The notes: generated from the sequence alone by a model not told the origin. A stretch of DNA of 64,000 nucleotides from Marivirga sericea (GCF_900177665.1 NZ_FXAW01000001.1:1131099-1195098), one strand, 5' to 3'. Positions 1 through 9,975 are shown, counted from the stretch's first letter. Translations and numbers: made by a program.

Positions 1-2
1 TA

Positions 3-2360
3 CCCATACGGAACACTGTACTTTTCCCAGGAGTAGTAATCCCTATTACAGTAGGGCGTCAAAAATCGATTAAACTTGTTAAAAAAGCATATAAGGGCGA
101 TAGAATAATTGGTGTTGTAGCGCAATCCAACAGTAAGGTTGAAGATCCCGGAAAAGATGATATTTACAGCGTAGGAACTGTTGCTCGTATTCTAAAAATG
201 ATTGTTTTACCAGATGGAAATACTACAATCATTATTCAGGGTAAGCAAAAGTTTCAAGTAAATGAAATTGTTCAAGAAGATCCTTTCCTGATTTCTACCT
301 ACAAAGAGTTGGATGACGAAGAGTTAGATCCAAAATTAAAATCGAATAAAGCTGTTATTCAATCCTTAAAAGATGCTGCCAGTAAAATTTTAAAATTAAA
401 TCCTGAGATTCCACAAGAGGCTCAGGTGGCTTTGGACAATATCGAAAACCCTAATTTCTTAACACATTTCCTTTCTTCTAATATTAATTCCGAAGTAGCA
501 GATAAGCAAAAACTCTTAGAAAAAACGAATGCCAAAGAGCGTGCAACGCTATTATTGGAGTTCATGCTCAAGGATATCCAAATGCTGGAATTAAAGAATG
601 AAATTCACAAAAAGGTTCATACTGATATCGATCAGCAGCAGAGAGATTACTTTTTAAGACAACAAATTAGAGTTTTGCAAGATGAATTAGGCCAAGACAG
701 CCCAGATCAAGAATTAGATAACTTGAGACTAAAGGCTCAAGAGAAGAATTGGTCGGAGACTGTGCAAAAACATTTTAATAAAGAAATTGATAAGCTTTCT
801 CGTATCAATCCACAAGCAGCAGAATATCCGGTTGCCATGAATTATGTGGAATTACTATTAGAATTACCTTGGGGTGAATTGACTAAGGATAATTTTGATT
901 TGAAAAGAGCCAAGAAAATTTTAGACCGAGATCATTATGGGCTAGAAAAAGTAAAAGAACGAATTATAGAGTACCTAGCAGTATTAAAGCTAAAGCAGGA
1001 TATGAAAGCCCCGATTCTATGTCTTTACGGACCTCCGGGAGTTGGTAAAACTTCATTGGGTAAGTCGATATCTGATGCACTAGGCAGAAAATATGTTCGG
1101 ATGTCATTGGGTGGAGTTCATGATGAAGCGGAGATACGAGGACATAGAAAAACCTATGTAGGTGCTATGCCAGGGAAAATTGTGCAGAACATGAAAAAAG
1201 CGGGCAAATCAAACCCTGTTTATATTTTAGATGAAATAGATAAAGTCAATTCTGATTTCAGAGGGGATCCTTCTTCTGCTTTGCTTGAAGTTTTAGACCC
1301 AGAGCAAAATGAAACCTTCCAAGATAATTACTTAGAAGTTGAATATGACTTATCAAATGTACTTTTCATAGCAACCGCCAACTCATTAGACACCATTCAT
1401 CCTGCCTTAAGAGACAGAATGGAAGTGATTGAAGTAACCGGCTATACACTAGAGGAGAAAGTAGAGATCGCCAGAAAGCATCTTATACCCAAACAGAAAA
1501 AAGAGCATGGTTTAAAAACTAAAGATGTAGCAATTAGTAAAAAAGCTGTTGCTAAAATAATTGAAGACTACACACGCGAGTCAGGTGTTAGAGGTCTAGA
1601 AAGAACTATTGGTAAAATTGTTCGAAATATTGCCAAATCCATTGCGATGGAAGAAGAGTTTAACAATAAGATTGAACCCGAAGATGTTGTAAGAATATTA
1701 GGCGCAGAAGTTTTTGAAAAGGAAGTCTATCAAGATAATGAGACCGCTGGTTTAGTAACGGGCTTAGCCTGGACTTCAGTTGGTGGAGAAATCTTATTTA
1801 TTGAATCTAGTTTAAGTAGAGGAAAAGGAAAGCTGACCCTTTCTGGTCAGTTAGGAGATGTCATGAAAGAATCGGCAATGACTGCACTCTCCTACTTACG
1901 TTCTCATGCTGGTGAATTAGGCATCCATCACAAGATATTTGACCACTATGACCTGCATATCCACGTCCCAGCTGGTGCAGTGCCAAAAGATGGACCATCA
2001 GCAGGTATAGCCATGATCACTTCTTTGGCTTCGATTTTCACGCAAAGAAAAGTAAAATCGAAATTGGCCATGACAGGTGAAATCACTTTACGTGGTAAAG
2101 TATTACCAATTGGTGGATTGAAGGAAAAGATTCTTGCCGCAAGAAGAGCAGGTATAAAAGATGTAATCCTATGTCAAAGAAATAGAAAAGACATAGATGA
2201 AATCGATTCAAGGTATATTAAAGGCTTGAATATTCACTTCGTTGATCAAGTGAGTGAAGTCCTGGAAATCGCTTTACTAAAAGAAAAAATCAAGAATCCG
2301 ATAGATTTTGTGATTCCTGAAGATGATAATAAGAAAACTGTCTCGGCCACGATTGTATGA
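3..2360 (+). CDS. lon: ATP-dependent protease Lon (5' partial)
   Basis: Cytoplasmic AAA+ serine protease that unfolds and degrades misfolded or regulatory proteins. The reading frame is open to the left edge: bases 3-197 translate in frame to residues of the Lon N-terminal domain (PIRNTVLFPGVVIPITVGRQ), so the first ATG at 198 is internal and the true start lies outside the window. In order: LAN substrate-recognition domain, coiled coil (about 600-750), AAA+ module with Walker A GPPGVGKT near 1030, Walker B ILDEIDK near 1227, and a C-terminal protease domain with the catalytic serine in KDGPSAG near 1990 and the lysine in LRGKVLPIGG near 2100. About 785 residues are present, close to full length. 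The stop overlaps the porQ start (ATGA), indicating translational coupling. Confidence 0.97.
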   Translation, partial: PIRNTVLFPGVVIPITVGRQKSIKLVKKAYKGDRIIGVVAQSNSKVEDPGKDDIYSVGTVARILKMIVLPDGNTTIIIQGKQKFQVNEIVQEDPFLISTYKELDDEELDPKLKSNKAVIQSLKDAASKILKLNPEIPQEAQVALDNIENPNFLTHFLSSNINSEVADKQKLLEKTNAKERATLLLEFMLKDIQMLELKNEIHKKVHTDIDQQQRDYFLRQQIRVLQDELGQDSPDQELDNLRLKAQEKNWSETVQKHFNKEIDKLSRINPQAAEYPVAMNYVELLLELPWGELTKDNFDLKRAKKILDRDHYGLEKVKERIIEYLAVLKLKQDMKAPILCLYGPPGVGKTSLGKSISDALGRKYVRMSLGGVHDEAEIRGHRKTYVGAMPGKIVQNMKKAGKSNPVYILDEIDKVNSDFRGDPSSALLEVLDPEQNETFQDNYLEVEYDLSNVLFIATANSLDTIHPALRDRMEVIEVTGYTLEEKVEIARKHLIPKQKKEHGLKTKDVAISKKAVAKIIEDYTRESGVRGLERTIGKIVRNIAKSIAMEEEFNNKIEPEDVVRILGAEVFEKEVYQDNETAGLVTGLAWTSVGGEILFIESSLSRGKGKLTLSGQLGDVMKESAMTALSYLRSHAGELGIHHKIFDHYDLHIHVPAGAVPKDGPSAGIAMITSLASIFTQRKVKSKLAMTGEITLRGKVLPIGGLKEKILAARRAGIKDVILCQRNRKDIDEIDSRYIKGLNIHFVDQVSEVLEIALLKEKIKNPIDFVIPEDDNKKTVSATIV

Positions 2361-3409
2361 TATGGAAAAAGGTCATAGCAAACCTTATTCTACTTTGTTT
2401 GACAATTGCCACGGCATATGGTCAAATAGGAGGATTGCGTGCCTTTTCTTTTCTGGAAACTCCTAATCACGCAAGAATTGCAGGATTAGGAACAGTAAAT
2501 GTGAGTTCAAATGCAGGAGATGTCAATATGACTTGGCAAAATCCCGCTTTGTTGAATTCCGATATGAATGGACAAATATCATTCAGTTTGAACCCATATT
2601 TTGCTGACATTTACAATAGTCAGATTACTTATGCCCATGATTTTGACAGACTAGGCATAGTGAGCTTTGGTCTAATCTACGCGCATTATGGACAATTTGA
2701 GGGGTTTGACAAAACAGGTGGTAAGACAGAAAATTTCAGTGCATCTGATTATGCATTTCAAGTTAGCCATTCAAGAGAAGATGGGGTGTTTCGTTATGGG
2801 GCTAGTTTGAAATTTGTAGCTAGCCAAGTCAGCGGTTTTAATCAATCAGCATTGCTAACTGATTTGGGAGGTGTATTTGTGCATCCAGAAGAGGAACTTA
2901 GCTTTGGCTTAGTCATCAAAAACTTAGGCTTTTACACCTCTAAATATGTAGTAGAAGATAGAAGTTTGCCTTTTGATGTACAATTAGGCGGAACATTTAA
3001 GCCTCAGTTTATGCCATTCCGTTTCTCCTTATCGGTAAATCGGCTGTATCAATATGATTTAAGTTATTTTGATCAGAGTTTAAACAGTGATGATGATAAT
3101 GTGGTTTTTAATGATGTGCGTAACAATCCACCCTCGACTTTTGATAAAATATTTCAGCATATAACCATTGGAAGTGAAGTAATTTTGGGGAAAAATGTAA
3201 ATCTAAGAGCCGGTTATAACCATTTAATCAGACAATCTCTGAAAGCTGAACAAGTAGGAGGAGCAGGTGGTTTTACCTTTGGAGTATATCTCGAAACCAA
3301 AAAATTTAATTTGGCTTATTCAAATGCCATTTACCAAGCGGGAGGTTTTGCTCATTTTATAACGCTAGGAACTAATTTGAAAGAATTTGTAAAGAAGAAA
3401 AAATCATGA
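2357..3409 (+). CDS. porQ: Type IX secretion system protein PorQ
   Basis: 350-residue predicted outer-membrane beta-barrel protein of the PorQ family, part of the T9SS machinery that exports proteins with C-terminal sorting domains; PorQ works with PorU, PorV and PorZ in the surface attachment complex (family knowledge). A signal peptide spans residues 1-22, ending TAYG before Q23. The early segment RAFSFLETPNHARIAGLGTV, followed by NPALLNSDM, is characteristic of the family. The rest is alternating beta-strand sequence typical of a barrel. The start overlaps the lon stop and the stop overlaps the hslU start, both by ATGA, so it is co-translated with two protease genes. T9SS cargo genes are in the same window at 50456 and 57112. 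Confidence 0.88.
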   Translation: MIWKKVIANLILLCLTIATAYGQIGGLRAFSFLETPNHARIAGLGTVNVSSNAGDVNMTWQNPALLNSDMNGQISFSLNPYFADIYNSQITYAHDFDRLGIVSFGLIYAHYGQFEGFDKTGGKTENFSASDYAFQVSHSREDGVFRYGASLKFVASQVSGFNQSALLTDLGGVFVHPEEELSFGLVIKNLGFYTSKYVVEDRSLPFDVQLGGTFKPQFMPFRFSLSVNRLYQYDLSYFDQSLNSDDDNVVFNDVRNNPPSTFDKIFQHITIGSEVILGKNVNLRAGYNHLIRQSLKAEQVGGAGGFTFGVYLETKKFNLAYSNAIYQAGGFAHFITLGTNLKEFVKKKKS

Positions 3410-4794
3410 ACAATAACTTATTTTTGACACCGAAGGAAATCGTTGCAGAACTTGATAAATATATAATAGGACAGAATGATGCTAAACGCAATGTTGCTAT
3501 TGCCTTGCGTAATCGATGGAGAAGGATGAATACCCCCATGGACATTCAGGGTGAAATAGTACCTAATAATATATTAATGATTGGAGCAACGGGTGTAGGT
3601 AAAACTGAAATTGCGAGACGATTGGCAAAAATAGCAGATGCACCATTTACGAAAGTGGAAGCTTCTAAATTTACAGAAGTGGGATATGTCGGACGAGATG
3701 TAGAAAGCATGGTGCGTGACTTGGTAGAGCAATCCGTGAACTTGGTGAAAGCTGCCAAAAAAGAAGAGGTAAAAGAAAAAGCCACGCAAGCGGTTGAAGA
3801 TGTGATTTTAGATGCTTTGATCCCACCCATGAAATCAACAAATCAACGACCTATTAGCACCACAGCAGAAAATCAGGTGCCAGATAATGATTACGAATTA
3901 AATCAAAAAACTCGCGAACGTTTCAGACAAAAGCTCCGCAATGGCGAATTAGAAGATCGTAAAATTGACATCAATGTAAAAACTCCAGCCAACAATGGAA
4001 TGGGTATGGTTGGTGGAGGTATGATGGATGAAGCCTCCATGATTAATCTTCAGGATATGCTCAGCAACATGATGCCGAAAAAAAATAAGAAGCGTAAAGT
4101 CACTATCGAAGAAGCTAGAAAGATCTTAATTGAAGAAGAGGTTTCTAAATTAATCGATATGGATGAAGTGAAAGAAGAAGCTATCAAAAAAGCTGAAAAC
4201 ACGGGCATGATTTTCATTGATGAGATTGATAAAATTGCAAAAGGTAGTGGAAATTCAAGCGGTGGAGATGTGAGCAGAGAGGGAGTTCAAAGAGACCTTT
4301 TACCAATTGTGGAAGGCAGTGCTGTGAATACTAAATATGGTTTGATCCATACTGACCACATCCTATTTGTGGCGGCTGGAGCTTTTCATGTGAGTAAGCC
4401 ATCTGATTTAATCCCAGAGTTGCAAGGTCGTTTTCCAATTAGAGTGGAATTAGACAGTTTGACAAAAGACGATTTCTTGAGGATACTAAAAGAGCCGAAG
4501 AATGCTTTAACTAAACAATACATTGCATTACTAAAAGCAGAAGAAGTTGAGTTGCTTTTTGATGATGACGCATTAGAAGATTTAGCTGAAATTGCTTTTC
4601 AGGTGAATTCGGAAGTGGAAAATATTGGTGCAAGAAGATTGCAAACCGTCATGAGCAGATTATTGAATGAGTTATTATTCGATATCCCTGATAAAATAGG
4701 TGCCAACGCCAAAGTAGTGATTACTAAGCAAATGGTAGGAGAAAAATTAGATGGATTAGTGAAGGATAAGGACTTGAGTCAGTATATACTGTAA
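3406..4794 (+). CDS. hslU: ATP-dependent protease ATPase subunit HslU (ClpY)
   Basis: AAA+ unfoldase of the HslUV two-component protease; it feeds substrates to the HslV peptidase in the cytoplasm. At 462 residues it is of normal family length. N-terminal LTPKEIVAELDKYIIGQNDA is the family signature. Walker A GATGVGKT is at residues 60-67; the intermediate (I) domain, with a Gly/Met-rich stretch, is at about 105-245; Walker B IFIDEID is near 269-275. The C-terminus ends DLSQYIL, matching the conserved HslU tail that inserts into HslV, which suggests it still drives an HslV partner. hslV itself is not in the window. The gene is coupled to porQ by ATGA and followed by a strong terminator. Confidence 0.96.
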   Translation: MNNNLFLTPKEIVAELDKYIIGQNDAKRNVAIALRNRWRRMNTPMDIQGEIVPNNILMIGATGVGKTEIARRLAKIADAPFTKVEASKFTEVGYVGRDVESMVRDLVEQSVNLVKAAKKEEVKEKATQAVEDVILDALIPPMKSTNQRPISTTAENQVPDNDYELNQKTRERFRQKLRNGELEDRKIDINVKTPANNGMGMVGGGMMDEASMINLQDMLSNMMPKKNKKRKVTIEEARKILIEEEVSKLIDMDEVKEEAIKKAENTGMIFIDEIDKIAKGSGNSSGGDVSREGVQRDLLPIVEGSAVNTKYGLIHTDHILFVAAGAFHVSKPSDLIPELQGRFPIRVELDSLTKDDFLRILKEPKNALTKQYIALLKAEEVELLFDDDALEDLAEIAFQVNSEVENIGARRLQTVMSRLLNELLFDIPDKIGANAKVVITKQMVGEKLDGLVKDKDLSQYIL

Positions 4795-4815
4795 TCTCCT
4801 TTTCGTTTGTAATTG

Positions 4816-4851
4816 AAGCCCGAAATTCTGATTTGAATTTCGGGCTTTTTT
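4816..4851 (+). terminator. Rho-independent terminator after hslU
   Basis: Perfect 13-bp inverted repeat: arms 4816-4828 (AAGCCCGAAATTC) and 4835-4847, a 6-nt loop, then a T run to 4851. It lies 22 nt after the hslU stop and closes the lon-porQ-hslU operon. Confidence 0.9.
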
Positions 4852-4916
4852 ATGCCAAAAAAACTAAACTTAAATTCTTTTCAATCGATTAATCAAATAT
4901 CAATATTACCTAAACT

Positions 4917-5645
4917 ATGAAAAAATCATTATTCATCATCACTGGAGCTAGCAAAGGAATAGGCAAAGGATTAGCAGAAAAAGCACTGAAAAGAGGTGCT
5001 GAAGTACGGGGAATAAATCGAACTCATTCTATTCAGCATGAGAATTATAAAGCTTTGACTTATGATTTATCAGATATTCCTAAGCTCACAAAATCATTAC
5101 CAGAACTATTTTCAGATGCACAAAAATTTGAAGAAGTGGTTTTAATTAATAATGCAGGAACATTGGGTGAGATCGGGCATTTGGGAGCTATTGAAAATGA
5201 TAGCATCCCGCATTTATTTGATTTGAACGTAAGTGCTCCTCTCCTACTGATGAATCAGTTCATGAAAGATTTTAAGGATTTTTCTGGTGAAAAAATCATC
5301 ATTAATATAAGTTCAGGTGCAGGGAAAAATGCCGTTGATGGCTGGTCTGGCTACTGCGCATCAAAAGCAGCCTTAGATATGGCTACAAAAGTTGCAGCGA
5401 AAGAAGTTGATATGGATCAAACAGGTTTTGTCATTAAAGCCATTGCTCCTGGCGTGGTAGACACCGAAATGCAAACTCAAATTCGCAGTACAGATGAAAA
5501 ATCATTCAGCGGGGTGGATAAATTTAAGAATTTAAAAGCTGACAATCAATTGAGCAGTGAAGCTGAGGTTGCAGAAAAATACTTCCATTTCATCGATAAC
5601 CTTGAGCAGTACCCTGATGTGATTTTGGATGTTAGGGATGTTTGA
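4917..5645 (+). CDS. Short-chain dehydrogenase/reductase (sepiapterin/benzil-reductase-like)
   Basis: NAD(P)-dependent oxidoreductase of the classical SDR family, 242 residues. Seen: cofactor-binding TGASKGIG at residues 9-16, NNAG at 78-81, catalytic serine in the INISSG segment around 132-133, and the catalytic pair Y146-x-x-x-K150 in GYCASK. After the active site comes APGVVDTEMQTQIRS. The overall pattern, including the late KFKNLKAD segment, resembles the sepiapterin reductase/YueD-type benzil reductase branch, but substrate specificity cannot be read from sequence. It stands alone between the hslU terminator and the large AsmA-like gene, with no operon partner. Confidence 0.8.
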   Translation: MKKSLFIITGASKGIGKGLAEKALKRGAEVRGINRTHSIQHENYKALTYDLSDIPKLTKSLPELFSDAQKFEEVVLINNAGTLGEIGHLGAIENDSIPHLFDLNVSAPLLLMNQFMKDFKDFSGEKIIINISSGAGKNAVDGWSGYCASKAALDMATKVAAKEVDMDQTGFVIKAIAPGVVDTEMQTQIRSTDEKSFSGVDKFKNLKADNQLSSEAEVAEKYFHFIDNLEQYPDVILDVRDV

Positions 5646-5846
5646 AAAAAGAGGTAGTTCAATTCATTTTTCTGCCCCATTTAGAAAAAACACTTACTTT
5701 TTTTGAAAAATCATGAAATTGTGAAAAATCGACCACGATCAAGTTATCCGATATCTCAAGTTGAGGTTGAACGGATTTTGTTTTCTGTGAAGCTATTTCC
5801 ACCCGTAACTACTAGTTTTCATCAAAAAACCCCTGCTATTTCAGTC

Positions 5847-5867
5847 AAAAAGCTTATCTTAAGCTTT
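5847..5867 (+). repeat. Small inverted repeat just upstream of the AsmA-like gene
   Basis: Perfect 9-bp arms (AAAAGCTTA and TAAGCTTTT) around a 3-nt loop, ending 10 nt before the ATG at 5878. It could be a translational-control hairpin or a chance palindrome in AT-rich DNA. The rest of the 5646-5877 gap shows nothing recognisable. Confidence 0.4.
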
Positions 5868-5877
5868 TAGAACTTAT

Positions 5878-8800
5878 ATGAACCGAAAACAAAAAAAACT
5901 ATACCGCTCTATCGGCTTTGCTATCCTTATTTTATTTTTAGGTTTTATAGTTAATGATCAATTAAGAAAACTGGGGAATAGAATTTCGGGAGAATATCTG
6001 CAAGAATTGATAAGCACAGAAAGCAAAGGCTTATATCAATTAAATTTTGATGATATCGATCTAAATATTCTAAGACAGTCCCTTAATCTGAAAAATATCA
6101 GCTTGTCTGCAACACCTGCGAATAGGGAAGATAGCATCAATGCAAAGAATCTTTATGAAGCGAGGGTGGGTGAAGTCAATATCTCGCTTGAATCGGTTTT
6201 AAGGATCTATACTCAGAAAGAATTAGTAGTAGATGGTATAGAGGTAATTGATCCATTGCTATTTATGACTAAAATAAATCCAGAAAAAAAACCGCTTAAG
6301 TTTGGCCGGGAAACAGGGGAACTTTATGACGTAATTTCTGAATATTTGGATCTACTACAAATCAACTACTTAAAGGTACGAAGTGGAACCGTAGAGCATT
6401 CCCCGAGTAACTTCAGATTAAAGGCGATTGATTTTTCGGTCGAAAATTTTCAAGTATCACAAGAAAGAAATCGAAAAAAAATTTTTTATTCTGAAGCGAT
6501 AAATCTTGGTGTAAATCAGCAATCTATTTTACTACCTGACAGTATTCATGAGCTGAGTTTTGAAGGTTTTGAACTGTCTACTAAAGACTCTATTCTTAAT
6601 TTCAATAACTTTAAAATTAACCCCAGGAAAGACATCGACCCCGGGGTAGTTTTTCAGCAAGAAAAGCAAAATGTTTACGATATTGATATTCCGACTTTAG
6701 AATTGAAAGGAATTAACTATCTAAAAGCCTATGAAGATAACTTTCTAGTCGTAAAGGAAGTCAATATTCCTAAGCCACAAATAAAAATTCAATCTGTATT
6801 AAAATCAAAAAAACAAAATACAGAACAGGCTGAAAACAGTATTGGAGCATCTCTTTTAGCCTTATTTGATTTAATTGAGGTAGATAAACTGAAAATTAAA
6901 GAAGGAGGATTAAACCTTACCTTAAAAGGTGATAATCAGCAAAGATTTTTGTCAGACAACATCAGCATAGACTTGTTCAATATTCAACTAGATTCAACCC
7001 AAAGAGATATTCAAAATATTATCCACTACTTTGAGCATGCAACAGTAGAAATCAACGATTACGATTATTTATTACCTGATAATCTACACAACATCAAATT
7101 TAAAAAACTTAATTTTAATACTATTGATTCCACATTATTGGTTCAAAACCTTGAAATCAAGCCTTCTAGAAGTCTTGAGGATAGCACCATGACCCAATTT
7201 AACCTTTCCCTTCCCGTGATGAGAATAGATGGGATTGCACACCGCGATATATATGATAACGAGCGCGTAAACCTAAAAAGCTTAGCCCTCAGAAATTCAG
7301 TAATTACCATTACACCACCCTATTTAAAAAACAGTGAAAATCAAAAAGCGATGATCACTCCAGAGAGGTTATCAGATATTTTAGTGAAGTATCTTTCTGA
7401 GGTAAAACTTAAGAAATTTTCGGTACTAAATACAGATTTAAATGTAGGCAATACACTGAAGGGCAAATCGCTCAATATAGAATCGCACCTCCTCAAGCTT
7501 GATTCTGGACTTCATTCTTGGCATATGATAGCAGACAGTACTTTAATCAATGGTCAGGAATTAGTTTTCAAAATGAATTCAGGAGATTTCAGTGTCAGCA
7601 GTTTCCAATCTCAAAACAATCTTCACTCCTTAGATTTAACTGATGTGAATTTTACTTATAAAGAACAAAGAGACCGCCTAACAGTAGAATATTTAAACGT
7701 TAAAGGAGTACAATTAGACAGTATTCTTAATAGAAAAAAAATCAATATTGACAGCCTCACACTTTTTAAACCAAAGCTCAATTTAAGCTACAAAGAATTC
7801 AGTCAACCTTCAAAAGAGAAAAGGGAATGGACATTCTCTGAAAAGCCTATTAACATTTTATTAAAAGAGGGAGACTTAAGTTATCAAATAGATGAATTCA
7901 GAAATCTAAGCATAGCAGATTTTGACGTAGAATTAAACTACGATAATCAAGTTAAGTTTTTTCAAGTTACTGCAAATAAATTAAGCCTAACTGATGATAA
8001 GTTAAAACATCAAATTAGATTAGCACGATTGAGTTTACCCAAAAATCAATCAAACCTATCGCTAAAGGATTTGCATATCAATCCTTACCATCAAAATGAT
8101 AGTTTTTCTATCTCAATTAAAGTACCTGAAATCAGTTTTACAAATTTTAATCAAAATGAACTCCTCCAAAATCAGCGTTTTGAAGCTGATAGCATGTTAA
8201 CTCGTATCACTCAATTAAACTATAGAGGTTCCAACAATCTTAAAAAGTATTTCAAATCTTCAAATGAAAAGAATAATAAATTAAACCTTGCCATAAAAAA
8301 CAGCAAAATCAATTTACTGGGTTCAAGTATTTTATTAATAGATAATTCAAAAGAGGTGAGTCAGCTCCTCACTTCGGATGCACAACTGACAGTGCGTAAT
8401 TTGACTTTTCCGAAAAATGAGAATTCAAATTTCGGATTTGCTGATGATTTTACAATCAAAAACAAAACCATGGCATTTTATTCCCCATCAAAAGACACTA
8501 TTTCACTGAAGAATTTGACCTTGAACAGTTTTAGGAAAACAGGCGAAATTGAAGAGTTTCTTTTTACAGGAGCTAAAAACAATACTTCCTTGGCATTTGG
8601 AGATATTAAGTTGATGAATTTGAATTTCGATGACTACATTAATCGTCAAAGAATCAATGTTCATGAGATTAGTAGTGCAAAGACCTCTATTAACCTTCAA
8701 ATTAATGGAGAAAACAGCAGTATATCGAGAGGAATTCCTATGCCATTTAAATCAATCAAAATACAACAACTTCACTCAGAAAATATAAACATTGAGTTAT

Positions 8801-9975
8801 ATCACCAAGAAAAAAAGCGTAGCTATTTTATTCGAAAAGCTGATCTATCTGTCAACAGATTAGCTTTGGATTCCATATTAAATCCAAAAAAAATACATCA
8901 TCAGTTAAATTCAGTAGTTTTCACAGGAAAAAATTACAGAGAAAATTTCGGAAAGAATTACACCGTCACTGCTGAAGACTATACCTTCCGTTACCCTGAG
9001 GCAGCTTTTAGCGCTAATGCAATCAAATTACGATCCCAATACGATCGTTTTGAGTACAGCAAACATATTAATTATCAGAATGATTGGTTTAAACTAGATG
9101 TATCGACTTTAAAAGCCAAAAATCTCAATATTGACAGTCTATTAAACAGTCAAAAATTCATTCTCAACAAATTGGAAGTGCAAGATGGAGACTTCACTGT
9201 ATTTAGAGATTTAAATGTACCACATAATGATAATAGAATAGTTCCGATGCCTCAGAAATTGCTTTCTGAATTAGAGTTTGCCTTTCAAGTAGATACAGTT
9301 TTTGTAAATTCAGATATCCACATTCACATTATCCCTAAAGAAACTTCGGGTATAGGAACTATGACCCTCAATATCGATGAAGGTCATATTTTCAATTTAA
9401 GGACACATCATTTTAAAAATGAAAACCCTCTAGTGCTTCAAGCCAAAGGACAACTGAATGAAAAAGCCGACTTCTCCACCAAAGTGGAATTTCCTATACC
9501 ATCGGAAAAAAGTGAGTTCCGCTTTATGGGAACTGTAGGAGCACTGGATTTGAGAGCCCTAAACGAAATGCTAATCCCCCTAGGTGCAATTGAAATACGC
9601 TCAGGAGCTAATGAGGAAGTAAACATAAATTTTCAAGGTAATGAAGATTATGCAGAAGGCTTAATGGAATTTAGATATAATAATCTTAAAATTAATCTAT
9701 TGGACAGGGAAACCTACCAATCAAAAGGCTTTGGGAATAATCTAAAAACCATTTTTGCTAATAGCTTTGTGGTCAGTTCAAAAAATCCAAGATGGTTCAG
9801 CCTTCAAGAGGGAAATATTTTCTTTGAACGAATAAAAAGTCGCTCTATTTTCAACCTCTGGGCTAAGGCACTTTTAAGTGGTGCAGTAAGCAGCATTGGT
9901 ATCAATAAAAGTAAAGAAGAAGCGAAAGCCTATTATAAAGAAAACAAAGAAGAGGTGATGGAGAATGAAAACTAA
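5878..9975 (+). CDS. Large AsmA/DUF748-like envelope protein
   Basis: 1365-residue protein, not assignable to a precise family by eye. A single N-terminal membrane segment (about residues 11-25, FAILILFLGFIVND) anchors a long, beta-strand-rich periplasmic region. The same kind of segment recurs: LDSILNRKKINIDSL near 611, LDSILNPKKIH near 995 and IDSLLNSQKF near 1083, each followed by a short hydrophobic strand, suggesting a repeated structural unit. The C-terminal 250 residues (GTVGALDLRALNEM, later SGANEEVNINFQG) resemble the end of AsmA/DUF748-type proteins. Such proteins are thought to form lipid-conducting grooves between the membranes; that role here is inference. It is monocistronic. 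Confidence 0.6.
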   Translation: MNRKQKKLYRSIGFAILILFLGFIVNDQLRKLGNRISGEYLQELISTESKGLYQLNFDDIDLNILRQSLNLKNISLSATPANREDSINAKNLYEARVGEVNISLESVLRIYTQKELVVDGIEVIDPLLFMTKINPEKKPLKFGRETGELYDVISEYLDLLQINYLKVRSGTVEHSPSNFRLKAIDFSVENFQVSQERNRKKIFYSEAINLGVNQQSILLPDSIHELSFEGFELSTKDSILNFNNFKINPRKDIDPGVVFQQEKQNVYDIDIPTLELKGINYLKAYEDNFLVVKEVNIPKPQIKIQSVLKSKKQNTEQAENSIGASLLALFDLIEVDKLKIKEGGLNLTLKGDNQQRFLSDNISIDLFNIQLDSTQRDIQNIIHYFEHATVEINDYDYLLPDNLHNIKFKKLNFNTIDSTLLVQNLEIKPSRSLEDSTMTQFNLSLPVMRIDGIAHRDIYDNERVNLKSLALRNSVITITPPYLKNSENQKAMITPERLSDILVKYLSEVKLKKFSVLNTDLNVGNTLKGKSLNIESHLLKLDSGLHSWHMIADSTLINGQELVFKMNSGDFSVSSFQSQNNLHSLDLTDVNFTYKEQRDRLTVEYLNVKGVQLDSILNRKKINIDSLTLFKPKLNLSYKEFSQPSKEKREWTFSEKPINILLKEGDLSYQIDEFRNLSIADFDVELNYDNQVKFFQVTANKLSLTDDKLKHQIRLARLSLPKNQSNLSLKDLHINPYHQNDSFSISIKVPEISFTNFNQNELLQNQRFEADSMLTRITQLNYRGSNNLKKYFKSSNEKNNKLNLAIKNSKINLLGSSILLIDNSKEVSQLLTSDAQLTVRNLTFPKNENSNFGFADDFTIKNKTMAFYSPSKDTISLKNLTLNSFRKTGEIEEFLFTGAKNNTSLAFGDIKLMNLNFDDYINRQRINVHEISSAKTSINLQINGENSSISRGIPMPFKSIKIQQLHSENINIELYHQEKKRSYFIRKADLSVNRLALDSILNPKKIHHQLNSVVFTGKNYRENFGKNYTVTAEDYTFRYPEAAFSANAIKLRSQYDRFEYSKHINYQNDWFKLDVSTLKAKNLNIDSLLNSQKFILNKLEVQDGDFTVFRDLNVPHNDNRIVPMPQKLLSELEFAFQVDTVFVNSDIHIHIIPKETSGIGTMTLNIDEGHIFNLRTHHFKNENPLVLQAKGQLNEKADFSTKVEFPIPSEKSEFRFMGTVGALDLRALNEMLIPLGAIEIRSGANEEVNINFQGNEDYAEGLMEFRYNNLKINLLDRETYQSKGFGNNLKTIFANSFVVSSKNPRWFSLQEGNIFFERIKSRSIFNLWAKALLSGAVSSIGINKSKEEAKAYYKENKEEVMENEN

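Noticed and set aside
198-2360. ATG at 198 as the start of lon
   Set aside because: Bases 3-197 are in the same open frame and encode conserved Lon N-terminal residues, so the gene begins outside the window.
3546-3830. 94-codon open frame antisense to hslU
   Set aside because: Complement of the Walker A region; low-complexity composition and no support as a gene.
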